Source: a virus
DNA: 46,434 bases
Strand: one strand, 5' to 3'
IMG/VR virus record: IMGVR_UViG_3300020057_000054
Coordinates: 1-46,434 of that record
The notes under the pieces were generated by a model, which saw only the letters and a program-made list of their open reading frames with translations, was not told the DNA's origin and did not search any database. This document shows, in pieces, positions 38,501-46,415 of this stretch. The position numbers and the translations under genes were made by a program. The number at the start of each line of letters is the position of its first letter. Within the stretch, counting starts at the first letter, position 1.

Positions 38501-39070
38501 TTACAAACTAATTTTAATAGTTTAATAACTCTATTAAATAGTGACGTTGGTGTTTCCTATAGTAACTATATGTCTTCATCAGGAACAACTTTTTATGAGT
38601 TGCCTGTTTTATCTGTAAATACCTCAACATCGAAAATTACAACTAATTTTGAATATCCTTTAATCGTCGGTCCCGTTATAGTATATAATCATATTAATAC
38701 AGAATTAGAATTTGTTCCACAATTTTTAACGGATGTTTCTATTACTAAACAAGCAAGTGAAGGAACTTTTATATTTGAAGATAGTAGCTTTACTCAGGCA
38801 ACTGTTTCTTATAGTTCTGATTTAAGTGCTGATTTTGAATCTATAGATATTAATGGAAATGGTCCTGGTACATTTGGTAATACAATATTTGGACAAGGTA
38901 TATTTGGTGGTAATGGAAGTGGAGTTCCTTTTAGAACTTATATTCCAAGAGAAAAACAAAGACTGCGCTATTTAAGATGTAGATTTCAACATTCCTATGC
39001 AAGAGAAATATTTTCTTTATATGGTATTTCTATTTCCTTTAATCCAGTTTCACAACGTGGATGGAGATAG
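35591..39070 (+). CDS. tail nozzle/hub protein (gp10/gp12-like)
   Basis: The 1159-residue protein has an N-terminus (NIVINRDNIAESRRGFKIYG; LLRHYGASAGEKLEY) that looks like the beta-propeller nozzle of short tails. Around residues 97-155, 305-355 and 473-530 are three related inserts of the form TGNTHTNTTIDNLSSTAQLF...GTGIPSTATISSITSNT...IVISSATA, probably Ig-like domains. Later segments (IIRVLGLRDSLFILKEEGIY, VVLNNLIYMFSNQGINTVSD) are propeller blades. The C-terminus overlaps nothing, and the next gene starts two bases on. Confidence 0.75.
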   Translation: MAQNVLLKSAGLYSFPNLLSSIPQGALLTASNIVINRDNIAESRRGFKIYGSAMGSSVSNTAHQLLNYKGRLLRHYGASAGEKLEYDSNGTGTFTPFSLQLTGNTHTNTTIDNLSSTAQLFVGMFVSGTGIPSTATISSITSNTAIVISSATASSLTGITITFTFKIQEVSTGLRLKGIEQNGNFYFTSSEGTKKISVLSASGLSSAVITNSGGIKALDLKADINNNVGFLSPSSIIAYRIVWGIKDANQNLILGTPSERVIIENLNATLSKTVNLRITIPKVVTTSHFYQVYRTDTFSTVSTFAFTGNTTNLNTTISNIADTSSLVSGMVITGTGIPASTTITSISSGTSIVISNAATATNTGVTLTVVQSLDIDPGDEQALVYESNPSISDLTAGFLTVTDITPSSFRGANLYTNANSGEGIAQANDIPPLAKDITSFKNYTFFANTQTKQKLNLSLLSTSQLVSGTSTFTITDGTTTNTYTFKTTSLTGDTHTNTTVDNISTTAGLTAGLSLSGADFQDGTYIVRIISGTSIEISQLATASNVGTTIVFATESISAKQVALSQFATPSQQVDETARSLVRIINSQSTEITNAFYLSGVDEIPGAMNLEARKLDQIAFYLNVNSASSTGIEFTPNLPVSGSTVSSDNEVSPNRMYYSKFQQPEAVPILNFIDVGPKDKAIIRVLGLRDSLFILKEEGIYRLSGLSAPFQVYPFDFSTIIKAPDSAVVLNNLIYMFSNQGINTVSDSGVSIISRPIEDKLIPLLTTQYTNFTTATFGISYESDRAYYISTVKNTSDTYATQCLRFNTFTNTWTILDLSKRCGLVNPSNDKLYFGPINTNYIEEERKTFDRTDFADREFDLTILSGGVVGTSISLSSVSNISISDVLIQTQYLTINQFNRLLTKLDNDSLLSDSNYSSLLAASASINLSSQLDILITKIRDDSGRQSVVGFTANASYTALIGLGSASFSALQTNFNSLITLLNSDVGVSYSNYMSSSGTTFYELPVLSVNTSTSKITTNFEYPLIVGPVIVYNHINTELEFVPQFLTDVSITKQASEGTFIFEDSSFTQATVSYSSDLSADFESIDINGNGPGTFGNTIFGQGIFGGNGSGVPFRTYIPREKQRLRYLRCRFQHSYAREIFSLYGISISFNPVSQRGWR

Positions 39071-39071
39071 G

Positions 39072-39485
39072 ATGTCAAAGCCTCAAAGTTTTAAACGTAT
39101 TATTGTTGAAGATTTTCCTGAAGCTGAACGGGCTTTAGTAGGTAAGATCGCATCTTCTATTAATATTTTTGCAGATGAGATATTAAATATTTTAGATAAG
39201 AACCTATCTATTGATGATAACCTAGCCCAAGCAAAAAAAACCTTTACTGTCACTGTAGATTCAAACGGTATTCCTAAAAGTTCTTTGGTATTAACTTCTG
39301 GTTTAAAATCTACTTGTGTTGGTATGCAAGTAATTTATGCAACAAATCAAACAAATGTAGACAATTCACCCACTTCTACACCTTTTATAACTTTTAGAGA
39401 TAGCAGTGGACAAATAACTATTAGTAAAATCACAGGGTTAGAAGTAAATAATATTTATCAATTACGCGCAATATTATACACTTAA
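39072..39485 (+). CDS. unknown tail-region protein, 137 residues
   Basis: The start is ATG 39072 (MSKPQSFKRIIVEDFPEAER), one base after the nozzle stop. The longer frame starting inside the nozzle gene is not used here. It has an N-terminal helix followed by beta strands (KTFTVTVDSNGIPKSSLVL). It may be a small tail component or fibre-attachment protein; its position directly after the nozzle fits. No family is recognised. Confidence 0.55.
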   Translation: MSKPQSFKRIIVEDFPEAERALVGKIASSINIFADEILNILDKNLSIDDNLAQAKKTFTVTVDSNGIPKSSLVLTSGLKSTCVGMQVIYATNQTNVDNSPTSTPFITFRDSSGQITISKITGLEVNNIYQLRAILYT

Positions 39486-39488
39486 AAT

Positions 39489-39505
39489 TTAACAAGTAAG
39501 TATAG
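39489..39505 (+). promoter_or_regulatory. late phage promoter element upstream of the ejection-protein genes
   Basis: TTAACAAGTAAGTATAG, with left half conserved and TATAG kept one base shifted. It is followed by AGAGGC (ribosome site) and ATG 39516. Confidence 0.7.
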
Positions 39506-39515
39506 AGGCTATGAC

Positions 39516-41075
39516 ATGGCTGTAGTTCAAAATTTAAAGCCAATAAAAGATCCTAATGATCCTAATGCTCCTAATGATCCTAATGCTCCTGCAGATGCGA
39601 GCGCTCCTAAACCTATTCAATTAGGTGGTGCTCCTGCTCCAGAATCATCTGCTGCTGCTCCTACAGTGAAATCTGCTCCTACTTCTAGCGGACGTTTTAC
39701 TAATCTTCAATCCTATATTGATGCTAATAAAGGATTTAATCAACAAGGTGGAGGATTAGCTGGTAAGATTTATTCAAATTTATCAGGAAAAGCTGGAAAT
39801 ATTAGTCAAGAATTAGGAAAACAGCAACAAGCATTTAATACCCAATCTGAAGCTGGAAGAACAACATATGATGCAAATGTTGTAAATCAAGCTTTAGCTG
39901 ATCCTTCTCAATTTGTAGAAAGTCAAGATAATTTATCTGCTTTTCAAAAAATGGCAAATGCTGCATATAGAGGTCCTACAGGATTGTCAGGTGGACAACA
40001 ACTATTAGAACAAGCCCAACAATTTCAAGGAACTGCGAATTTAGCTGGTACTGAACACGGTAGATTTGCTTTACTTAATAAGCTTTATCATACTCCAACT
40101 TATGGTCATGGACAACAATCTCTTGATCAATTATTACTTCAAGGTGATCCAGAACAATTACAAAAACTTCAAGAAGTTAATCCATTATCTGCTGGTCTTT
40201 CTACCAATATTAAAGCAGGTGTTGATTCCGCCAAAACGGCAGCAGAAGGTTATACAACTGAAGCAGAAAAAACTAGTAGCGATACTCTAGCCGCCTTACT
40301 AAAAACTATAAATGTATTTGGAACAGAAGCTAGTACTGCTGCTAAACAGGCTGATGAACAAAGATCCACAACTACTCAACAAGCTATACAAAGAGCTTTA
40401 CGTGGTGAAATTTCACTATCTGATTTACATAGATTGGGCTTAGGAGTTTCAGATTTGACTTTTCTTAATCCTGATCAATTGGCAACAATTTTTAAACAAG
40501 GAACAACTACAGCAACTGCTCAAAATGTTTTAACTCCTAAACAACAAGTTCAAATTCAAGCTTTAAGTAAATTAGCTGGTGGAAAAATTACTGGTGAAGG
40601 GGGTAAAGTACTAGAGTCATTTGCCGGTAATACGGCAGCAGGAGCGTTTGCTAAAGAAGATTCTTATGGTGTTAATAAAGAAGCTTTACAAGGATTACAA
40701 CAACAAAATAAATCAAATTTAAATACGATATTTCAGGATTTGACGCAAGGAAATTCATATGTTAAACAAGCCGCATCTTTATTAAAAGACCCAAGAAAAG
40801 GATTAAACTCCGTGATGAAACTAGATGTACCAGGATATATCGTAAAGGATGCAAATGATATGATAAATAGTCCCGGCGAAATATCCAAAAATCCTATGGA
40901 AGCTGTTGGACAATTTCAAAATATGGCAAATACATTTGATCAATTTGCTCAAAGCGTTAAACCAGAGTTTCGACGATATTATACAGAAAGAAGAGATGAC
41001 ATGTTAAGAGCATTGGAAATTGTTCAAGGTGAAATTGGAAGACATGGTGGTAACAGAACGTATAAAGTAGTATAA
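39516..41075 (+). CDS. internal virion/ejection protein, 519 residues
   Basis: The N-terminus contains DPNDPNAPNDPNAPAD, a short tandem repeat followed by Pro/Ala-rich sequence. The bulk is Gln-, Ala- and Thr-rich helix (ISQELGKQQQAFNTQSEAGR, STAAKQADEQRSTTTQQAIQ). Composition and the position at the head of a five-gene block of similar proteins match podovirus internal core proteins that enter the cell with DNA. Confidence 0.65.
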   Translation: MAVVQNLKPIKDPNDPNAPNDPNAPADASAPKPIQLGGAPAPESSAAAPTVKSAPTSSGRFTNLQSYIDANKGFNQQGGGLAGKIYSNLSGKAGNISQELGKQQQAFNTQSEAGRTTYDANVVNQALADPSQFVESQDNLSAFQKMANAAYRGPTGLSGGQQLLEQAQQFQGTANLAGTEHGRFALLNKLYHTPTYGHGQQSLDQLLLQGDPEQLQKLQEVNPLSAGLSTNIKAGVDSAKTAAEGYTTEAEKTSSDTLAALLKTINVFGTEASTAAKQADEQRSTTTQQAIQRALRGEISLSDLHRLGLGVSDLTFLNPDQLATIFKQGTTTATAQNVLTPKQQVQIQALSKLAGGKITGEGGKVLESFAGNTAAGAFAKEDSYGVNKEALQGLQQQNKSNLNTIFQDLTQGNSYVKQAASLLKDPRKGLNSVMKLDVPGYIVKDANDMINSPGEISKNPMEAVGQFQNMANTFDQFAQSVKPEFRRYYTERRDDMLRALEIVQGEIGRHGGNRTYKVV

Positions 41076-41076
41076 T

Positions 41077-41478
41077 ATGAATTACAATATTAGATCTTAT
41101 CAACACAGCGATTTTGAAACTTTATGCTCTTGGTATGAAGGTTATAATCAACCTAAACCTCTAGAAGGCATGTTTTGTGAAGATGGCACATTCATATTAG
41201 AAGTTGATAATCAGCCAGTAATTTCGCAAAGTGTTTTGTTTACTCAAAGTAAGCAAATTTGTTTTTTAGAGCTTTGTATTAAAAATCCAAAGTTTAAATC
41301 TATAAATTTAGAATCTATTTTATCTTTACTTTGGGATCACATTTTTTCTTACTCTAGATCAAAAGGTTACAAAAATATCTTTGGTTATGCTTTAGAAGAA
41401 AAATTAAAAAATAAATATGTACATATGGGATTAACAAGAGTTTCAGATAACCTTTCATCTTTTTCGAGGACTTTATAA
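41077..41478 (+). CDS. GNAT-like acetyltransferase-type protein in the ejection cluster
   Basis: The 133-residue protein starts MNYNIRSYQHSDFETLCSWY, then FILEVDNQPVISQSVLF and CFLELCIKNPKFKSINLESI, i.e. the strand-helix order of a GNAT fold. It ends with KYVHMGLTRVSDNLSSFSRT (typical last strands, GL). The acetyl-CoA loop (Q/R-x-x-G-x-G/A) is not evident, so it may lack activity. Related GNAT-like genes occur beside internal virion proteins in T7-like phages. It overlaps neither neighbour but abuts both. Confidence 0.65.
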   Translation: MNYNIRSYQHSDFETLCSWYEGYNQPKPLEGMFCEDGTFILEVDNQPVISQSVLFTQSKQICFLELCIKNPKFKSINLESILSLLWDHIFSYSRSKGYKNIFGYALEEKLKNKYVHMGLTRVSDNLSSFSRTL

Positions 41479-41479
41479 T

Positions 41480-42442
41480 ATGCCAATAATCGCATTAATC
41501 GCAGTTGGTGTAGCTATAACAGCTGGTGCTGCTGGTGCAGCAGCTTCTGCTGGTGATAAAAAGTCGGCTCTTGATTTACAAAAAGATGCACTTTTAAAAC
41601 TTCAAAATATTAATACTCCTGATGCTGAAGCAATGAAGATTCAGCTTGAAAAATATATTTCAGCTGGTGAAGTAGCTCCTGAAATGCAACAAGCTATTGA
41701 AGCTGCTCCTTCTTTAATGAAGGATATACAAGTTGATCCTAGACTTAAACAAGCTCAAATGGGAGCATTACAATCACTTCAACAACTAAGTGTTTCTGGA
41801 CTTAGACCTGAAGATGAAGCTGCTCTATCAAAAATTAGAAATCAAGTTGCGCAAGAAGAAAATGCGAGACAACAAAGTATATTGCAAGGAATGCAACAAA
41901 GAGGTATTGGTGGAGCTGGTGAAGAAACTGCTGCAAGATTAATTTCTTCTCAAGGAGCTGCCAATAGAGCATCTCAACAAGGACTAGATATTGGAGCACA
42001 AGCTTCTCAACGAGCATTACAAGCTATTATGCAATCTGGACAACTTGGCGGACAAATTGGATCTCAAGAATTTTCACAAGAAGCTCAAAAATCTCAAGCT
42101 CAGGATGTGATAAATAAATATAATTCAATGAATGCTCAGCAAGTTCATACTGCTAATATACAAGCCAAAAATCAAGCGCAATCTCAAAATCTTGCTAATA
42201 AACAAGCGATTAGTAATGCTAATGTAGGACAATCTAATCAAGAACAACAATATAATGTATCTTTAGCACAAAAAGATTATGAAAATAAACTTAAACTTGC
42301 TCAAGTTCAAGCTGGCGCAATGCAGGATATGTCAAAGGTTTATCAACAACAAGCTGCCCAAACTCAACAAGTAGCCTCAGATATTGGTAAGAGTGCTAGT
42401 AGTGGTATTGGTAGTATGGGTGGTATGGGTGGAAAGAAATAA
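41480..42442 (+). CDS. internal virion protein, gp14-like
   Basis: The 320-residue protein has an N-terminal Gly/Ala-rich hydrophobic segment (MPIIALIAVGVAITAGAAGA, plus AAASAG), then long helical repeats very rich in Gln and Ala (EENARQQSILQGMQQRGIGG). It ends GIGSMGGMGGKK. The N-terminal membrane-active stretch and helical body fit T7 gp14-type ejection proteins that form the channel across the outer membrane. The last base overlaps the next ATG. Confidence 0.7.
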   Translation: MPIIALIAVGVAITAGAAGAAASAGDKKSALDLQKDALLKLQNINTPDAEAMKIQLEKYISAGEVAPEMQQAIEAAPSLMKDIQVDPRLKQAQMGALQSLQQLSVSGLRPEDEAALSKIRNQVAQEENARQQSILQGMQQRGIGGAGEETAARLISSQGAANRASQQGLDIGAQASQRALQAIMQSGQLGGQIGSQEFSQEAQKSQAQDVINKYNSMNAQQVHTANIQAKNQAQSQNLANKQAISNANVGQSNQEQQYNVSLAQKDYENKLKLAQVQAGAMQDMSKVYQQQAAQTQQVASDIGKSASSGIGSMGGMGGKK

Positions 42443-43923
42443 TGCCTTATTTAAATGATGAAGATCAAACTAAATTAGAAGATTTAATAAAACAAGGTCA
42501 GCAAAAAAACCGAGCTAGTATATACGATTTAATAGCACAAGAGCAGCAAAAACAACAAGCTGGTTTAGATGATCAAACTGTTCAACTTCCTCAGTTTAAA
42601 TCCGAAGAAGCTCCAGTATCGGAGGAATCTTCTACATCTTCAGAACTAGCTAGATTAAAAGACATAAAAGATAAAGCAACTGGAAAAACTCCAGTTAAGT
42701 CTGCTACTACTCTTCCACAAGCAATAGATATTATAAAAGATCAAAAGAAAGAAAAGAAGCCTAGTGTTGCTGAAGCTCTTTCTGCTCTTCTAGGTGGATC
42801 AGATAAAGAATTATCAGATGCCCAAGAGGAAAGAGACAGAAGACAAATGTCTGCTAATATTGTTAGATCAGGACAAATTCTTGGTGGAGCATTTACCCCT
42901 CTTGCTCAAAATAGAGGAGCTGATGAAGAATTTTATCAACAACAAATGAAACAAGCCCAACAACCAGTTGAAGATGTTCAGAATAAACAAAAGTTAATAC
43001 AAGAAAAAATTAAAACTAGATCTATTCAAGAACAACTTAAAAATGAATTGGCTAAAGAAGATCCAACTAGTGATATCTCTAAAATTGGTAGACAACTAGC
43101 TCAAGCTGCAGCTCAAAATGCTAAACTTAATATACCTATTCCAGATAATATTTCTATGAGTAATCTAGAAAAAATTATGCCAGGTATTGAAACTATGGCA
43201 AATAGACGCATTCAAACAGATGCGGCATCTTTACAAAAACAAGAAAAATTAGGAACTCAAAGAGATCAAGAGATCACTAAGCTCGCTAGTAAAATGGGTG
43301 AAGATTTAGATCCTAATAAATTTAGATCTGGTGAAATGGGCAAAAATCAAGGAAAAGTTAATGCTGCTGGACGTATTGAAGCTCTATTGCAACAGTTTCC
43401 TGATGGCAATATTCCTAAGATTCAAACTCGAGAATTAGCGACATCTGTAGCTGCTATGTTAACAAATGGTAGTCAAACAGCTGTAAATCAAATTAATGAG
43501 TTGGTTCCTCATACTGCTAGAGGAAGTGCTACATCCATTGCTGAATGGGTTACTGGATCTCCTCAAGGACAAGGTCAACAAGCTTTTATTAAAATGTTTG
43601 AAGATACTACTAAACGAGAAAAAGAAGTTGCTCAACAACAGATTATTCAAGCCCAATTTAAAAAAGCTTATGGAACTCATAACAAACTAAAACAAAAATC
43701 TCCTGATGATTTTTATAATTCTTTAGCTACTCAAACTGGTTTAGATCCAGATACTATTAAAGAAATGGAAAAACAACCGGGATTTAAAGGTCAGTATGTT
43801 GCTCCTAAGAAACAAGCAGAAGCTCCTAAATTAACTAGTGAAGATCAACAAGCTGTTGAATGGGCTAAGTCTAATAAAGATGATCTAAGAGCACAACAAA
43901 TTCTTAAGATGCATGGGATGTAA
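42442..43923 (+). CDS. internal virion/ejection protein, 493 residues
   Basis: Helical, Gln/Lys/Glu-rich throughout (LEDLIKQGQQKNRASIYDLI, EEFYQQQMKQAQQPVEDVQN), without membrane segments. Its middle holds SDISKIGRQLAQAAAQNA and a globular C-terminal third (PHTARGSATSIAEWVTGSPQ). The start overlaps the previous stop. It is the third member of the ejection block; no enzyme motif. Confidence 0.6.
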   Translation: MPYLNDEDQTKLEDLIKQGQQKNRASIYDLIAQEQQKQQAGLDDQTVQLPQFKSEEAPVSEESSTSSELARLKDIKDKATGKTPVKSATTLPQAIDIIKDQKKEKKPSVAEALSALLGGSDKELSDAQEERDRRQMSANIVRSGQILGGAFTPLAQNRGADEEFYQQQMKQAQQPVEDVQNKQKLIQEKIKTRSIQEQLKNELAKEDPTSDISKIGRQLAQAAAQNAKLNIPIPDNISMSNLEKIMPGIETMANRRIQTDAASLQKQEKLGTQRDQEITKLASKMGEDLDPNKFRSGEMGKNQGKVNAAGRIEALLQQFPDGNIPKIQTRELATSVAAMLTNGSQTAVNQINELVPHTARGSATSIAEWVTGSPQGQGQQAFIKMFEDTTKREKEVAQQQIIQAQFKKAYGTHNKLKQKSPDDFYNSLATQTGLDPDTIKEMEKQPGFKGQYVAPKKQAEAPKLTSEDQQAVEWAKSNKDDLRAQQILKMHGM

Positions 43924-43925
43924 TC

Positions 43926-45521
43926 ATGGCCTTTGATCCTGATAAATACTTAGCTTCTAAACAAGCAAATAGTGAATTCAATCCTGATGCTTATTTAGCT
44001 TCTAAGATGACTAAAGAATTACCATCTGAACTTGAATCACTAGCTAGAGGTGCTGCTCAAGGTGCTACTTTAGGTTTTGCTCCCCAAATCTCTGGAGCTG
44101 CTCAAGCTGCTGTTGGAGGCAATCTAACTGATCCTGAGCAACTTTTAGAACTTTATCGTAAATATAGAGATGCTTCTAAAGGCGAATTTAAACAAGCTGA
44201 AGAAGCCAACCCTAAATCCTATATGGCAGGAAATGTTGTAGGTGGATTAGCTAGTTCGGCTTTATTGCCAGAAATGAGTGCAATTAAAGCTGGAGCTTTA
44301 TTAGGTGGAGCTGCTGGACTTGCTAGTTCAGAAGCCGATTTAACTAAAGGTGAAATTCTACCTGCATTACGAGACACTGCTACTGGAGCTGCCTTTGGAG
44401 GAGCTACAGGAGGCGTGGTTGGCAAGCTTATGGGAGCTTTAGGCTCTGCACCTGAAGCCTTAGAAACAGCTGCTGCAAAGCGTGCTGTGGCTGCTACAGG
44501 ACCTACTAAAGGTCAAGTTAAAGACCTAATTAAAACTGATAGATTAGTTGAACAAGGTAAGAACTTATTAAAGAAAAGCGAGTTTCAAGAGAAGCCTATA
44601 GTTACTCCTTTTGCTAGTCCAGATGTGATGTTAGAAAGAGTTGAAAGTTTAGAAAAAACCTCAGGGGAAACAATTGGGAACGTACTAAAAGAAATTGATA
44701 CTAAATACTCAATTGACAATCCAGATATTAAATCTAAATTTGTAAACCCCTCAAATATTGCTAAAAAGATAGAAGAACTTCAAAATAAATTTACTGAAAA
44801 TGGTGAAATTGTTCCTCTTTATGAATCTGAATACAACAAGCTTCAAAAAGCTATTGATACAGTTAATAAGTTTGGAAATGAGCCTATAGATTTTACTAAA
44901 GCTGCTCGTCTTAAACAATTAATAAGTCAAAGTTCTTATGGAGAAACTGGCAAATTAGAAGACCAACTAATGGGACAAGTTCGTAGTGTTGTTAATAATG
45001 AAATTGAACAGTCAGCAGATGCAGTTACAAAAGCCACAAACAGTTCTGATTTATTAAATAAATATGTTCAAGCTAAAGATATGTATAGAACTGCCAAAGA
45101 TGCTAAAAATGCTCTAGTTGGTAAAACCGCTTCTGAAGTTACCAATAGAGATTTTGGTATTACTGATTATATGGCTGGCATAGGCGCGGCTGCATTACAT
45201 GGTACTCCTACAGGAATGGCGGCAGCTGGAATTAATAAGTTAGCAAAGACTTATGGAAATTCAATTGCAGCAACAGGATATAAGAAAACTGCTGATGTGC
45301 TTAGAAGTGTAAATAAAGCATTTACTTCAGCTCCTGAAGCTCTTAAATCAGTTGGTGAAAGTCTTGTCCAAAGTGATGACGCACTTAAAACTCAACTAGG
45401 GCGAATGTTAGTAGAAGCATCTGAAAAAGATGAAATTGGCAGAAACGCTATTATTTTTAGTTTAATGCAAAATAGCAAATACCGCGAATTAATGAAAGAT
45501 ATATCATCTAAAAAAGAATAA
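43926..45521 (+). CDS. internal virion/ejection protein with repeated FDPDKYLASK motif
   Basis: The 531-residue protein starts MAFDPDKYLASKQANSEFNP, containing two copies of [FF][DN]PD-x-YLASK, a motif frequent in phage ejection proteins. A Gly/Ala-rich segment (ARGAAQGATLGFAPQISGAA; NVVGGLASSALLPEMSAIKA) could cross a membrane. The remaining part is helical with Lys/Glu. No lytic transglycosylase motif is visible, so any peptidoglycan-degrading activity must lie elsewhere. Confidence 0.65.
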   Translation: MAFDPDKYLASKQANSEFNPDAYLASKMTKELPSELESLARGAAQGATLGFAPQISGAAQAAVGGNLTDPEQLLELYRKYRDASKGEFKQAEEANPKSYMAGNVVGGLASSALLPEMSAIKAGALLGGAAGLASSEADLTKGEILPALRDTATGAAFGGATGGVVGKLMGALGSAPEALETAAAKRAVAATGPTKGQVKDLIKTDRLVEQGKNLLKKSEFQEKPIVTPFASPDVMLERVESLEKTSGETIGNVLKEIDTKYSIDNPDIKSKFVNPSNIAKKIEELQNKFTENGEIVPLYESEYNKLQKAIDTVNKFGNEPIDFTKAARLKQLISQSSYGETGKLEDQLMGQVRSVVNNEIEQSADAVTKATNSSDLLNKYVQAKDMYRTAKDAKNALVGKTASEVTNRDFGITDYMAGIGAAALHGTPTGMAAAGINKLAKTYGNSIAATGYKKTADVLRSVNKAFTSAPEALKSVGESLVQSDDALKTQLGRMLVEASEKDEIGRNAIIFSLMQNSKYRELMKDISSKKE

Positions 45522-45524
45522 TAT

Positions 45525-45821
45525 ATGGACAATTCAGATTGGTTAAAAAACTCAATTGATAAAATTGAACAAAAAGTTGACTCTTTAGATTTAAAGATGG
45601 ATCAACAAAGTACTACGTTAACCAAACAAGCTTCTGATATTTTTCATCATATTTATCGAACAGAATTAGCAGAGGAAAATATAGCTCTTCTTAGAGAACA
45701 AATCAAACCTATAGAAACTCAGGTTAAAATGATTAATGGAGCTTTAAAACTAGTGGGTTTTTTAGCAATGTTAGCTGGATTTGTTGAAGCTGTTATTAAG
45801 ACAATTGAATTTTTCCGTTAG
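45525..45821 (+). CDS. XhlA-like coiled-coil membrane protein, possible holin
   Basis: The 98-residue protein has an N-terminal 70 residues forming a coiled coil (IDKIEQKVDSLDLKMDQQST) and a C-terminal hydrophobic segment (ALKLVGFLAMLAGFVEAVIK, about 74-93) with a short basic end. This matches the layout of hemolysin XhlA-like phage proteins, often part of lysis cassettes. Its last 26 bases overlap the end of the minus-strand gene 45796-46231 (convergent). Confidence 0.55.
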   Translation: MDNSDWLKNSIDKIEQKVDSLDLKMDQQSTTLTKQASDIFHHIYRTELAEENIALLREQIKPIETQVKMINGALKLVGFLAMLAGFVEAVIKTIEFFR

Positions 45822-46231
45822 CTTTTAAATCAATCAAAGTTATTAAATAATTTTCCATATCGTCTGGCTTGCTATGCTTAAGATTATTCGAACCTTTATT
45901 AATTTCTTTCTCGCCATCTAAAGTTCTTCTAGCTTTAGAAATTGAAAATGCATCTCTATTTCTAGCATTATTTCTATCATTGACATCTTTTTTACCAATA
46001 TCAATTGTTTTCTTTTTTCCTGTAGAAACTATTTTTTTAACTTTAAGTTTCTTTTTATGTAAGCGTTTACCAGGATGGTCGAAATTACCGCTAATATATT
46101 CTAGATTAAAATTACTAAGCCAACAGCTTTTCAGTATCTGTTAGCTTATCAATATAATCTTGATCATAAAGTTCTTGTCTAATCTTTAAATCACTTCTCT
46201 TTGAAAATCCCATATATTTCTTTTTACTCAT
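45796..46231 (-). pseudogene. conserved phage protein with frame break
   Basis: Reading from ATG 46231 gives MSKKKYMGFSKRSDLKIRQE, LYDQDYIDKLTDTEKL and a stop at 46115-46117. Skipping one base near 46117-46122 (minus strand CTGTTGGCTTAG) continues WLSNFNLEYISGNFDHPGKR, LHKKKLK, then DRNNARNRDAFSISKARRTL and DMENYLITLIDLKANG to a stop at 45796. The joined sequence, with DKL...EK-x-WL...FN-x-EY...LH and YDRNNARNRD-type core, resembles a conserved phage protein of unknown function. The single-base break may be a mutation, an error or a frameshift signal. The end overlaps the plus-strand gene 45525-45821. Confidence 0.6.
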
Positions 46232-46415
46232 TTATAATATCCTCTAGTTTTTTATTAAATTTCTTATTGTGATAATATAATTTTATATAATTATCTCTTT
46301 CCATTTCCGACTCAAATTTAAAATCGTTTCCTTCTAAATCAATCCAATTATAGCCAATAAGCTTATCAATTGGATCATAATAGATTTCTCTAAATATTTC
46401 AGCTAGTGTGCTCAT
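46224..46415 (-). CDS. small protein with KFNKKLEDI tail
   Basis: The 63-residue protein starts MSTLAEIFREIYYDPIDKLI and ends HNKKFNKKLEDIINE, the same C-terminal motif as the 2776 and 2958 products. The middle GYNWIDLEGNDFKFESEMER is MORN-like in its aromatic-Gly rhythm. It overlaps the start of 45796-46231 by eight bases. More genes probably follow upstream beyond the window edge. Confidence 0.6.
   Translation of the reverse strand: MSTLAEIFREIYYDPIDKLIGYNWIDLEGNDFKFESEMERDNYIKLYYHNKKFNKKLEDIINE

Noticed and set aside
41431-41439. TTAACAAGA inside the GNAT-like gene, resembling the late element
   Set aside because: It lies within coding sequence (GLTRVS), lacks the TATA-like right half and precedes no gene start.
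45869-46144. Plus-strand open frame near the right end
   Set aside because: It is antisense to the conserved but frame-broken minus-strand gene at 45796-46231, which has much better protein character.
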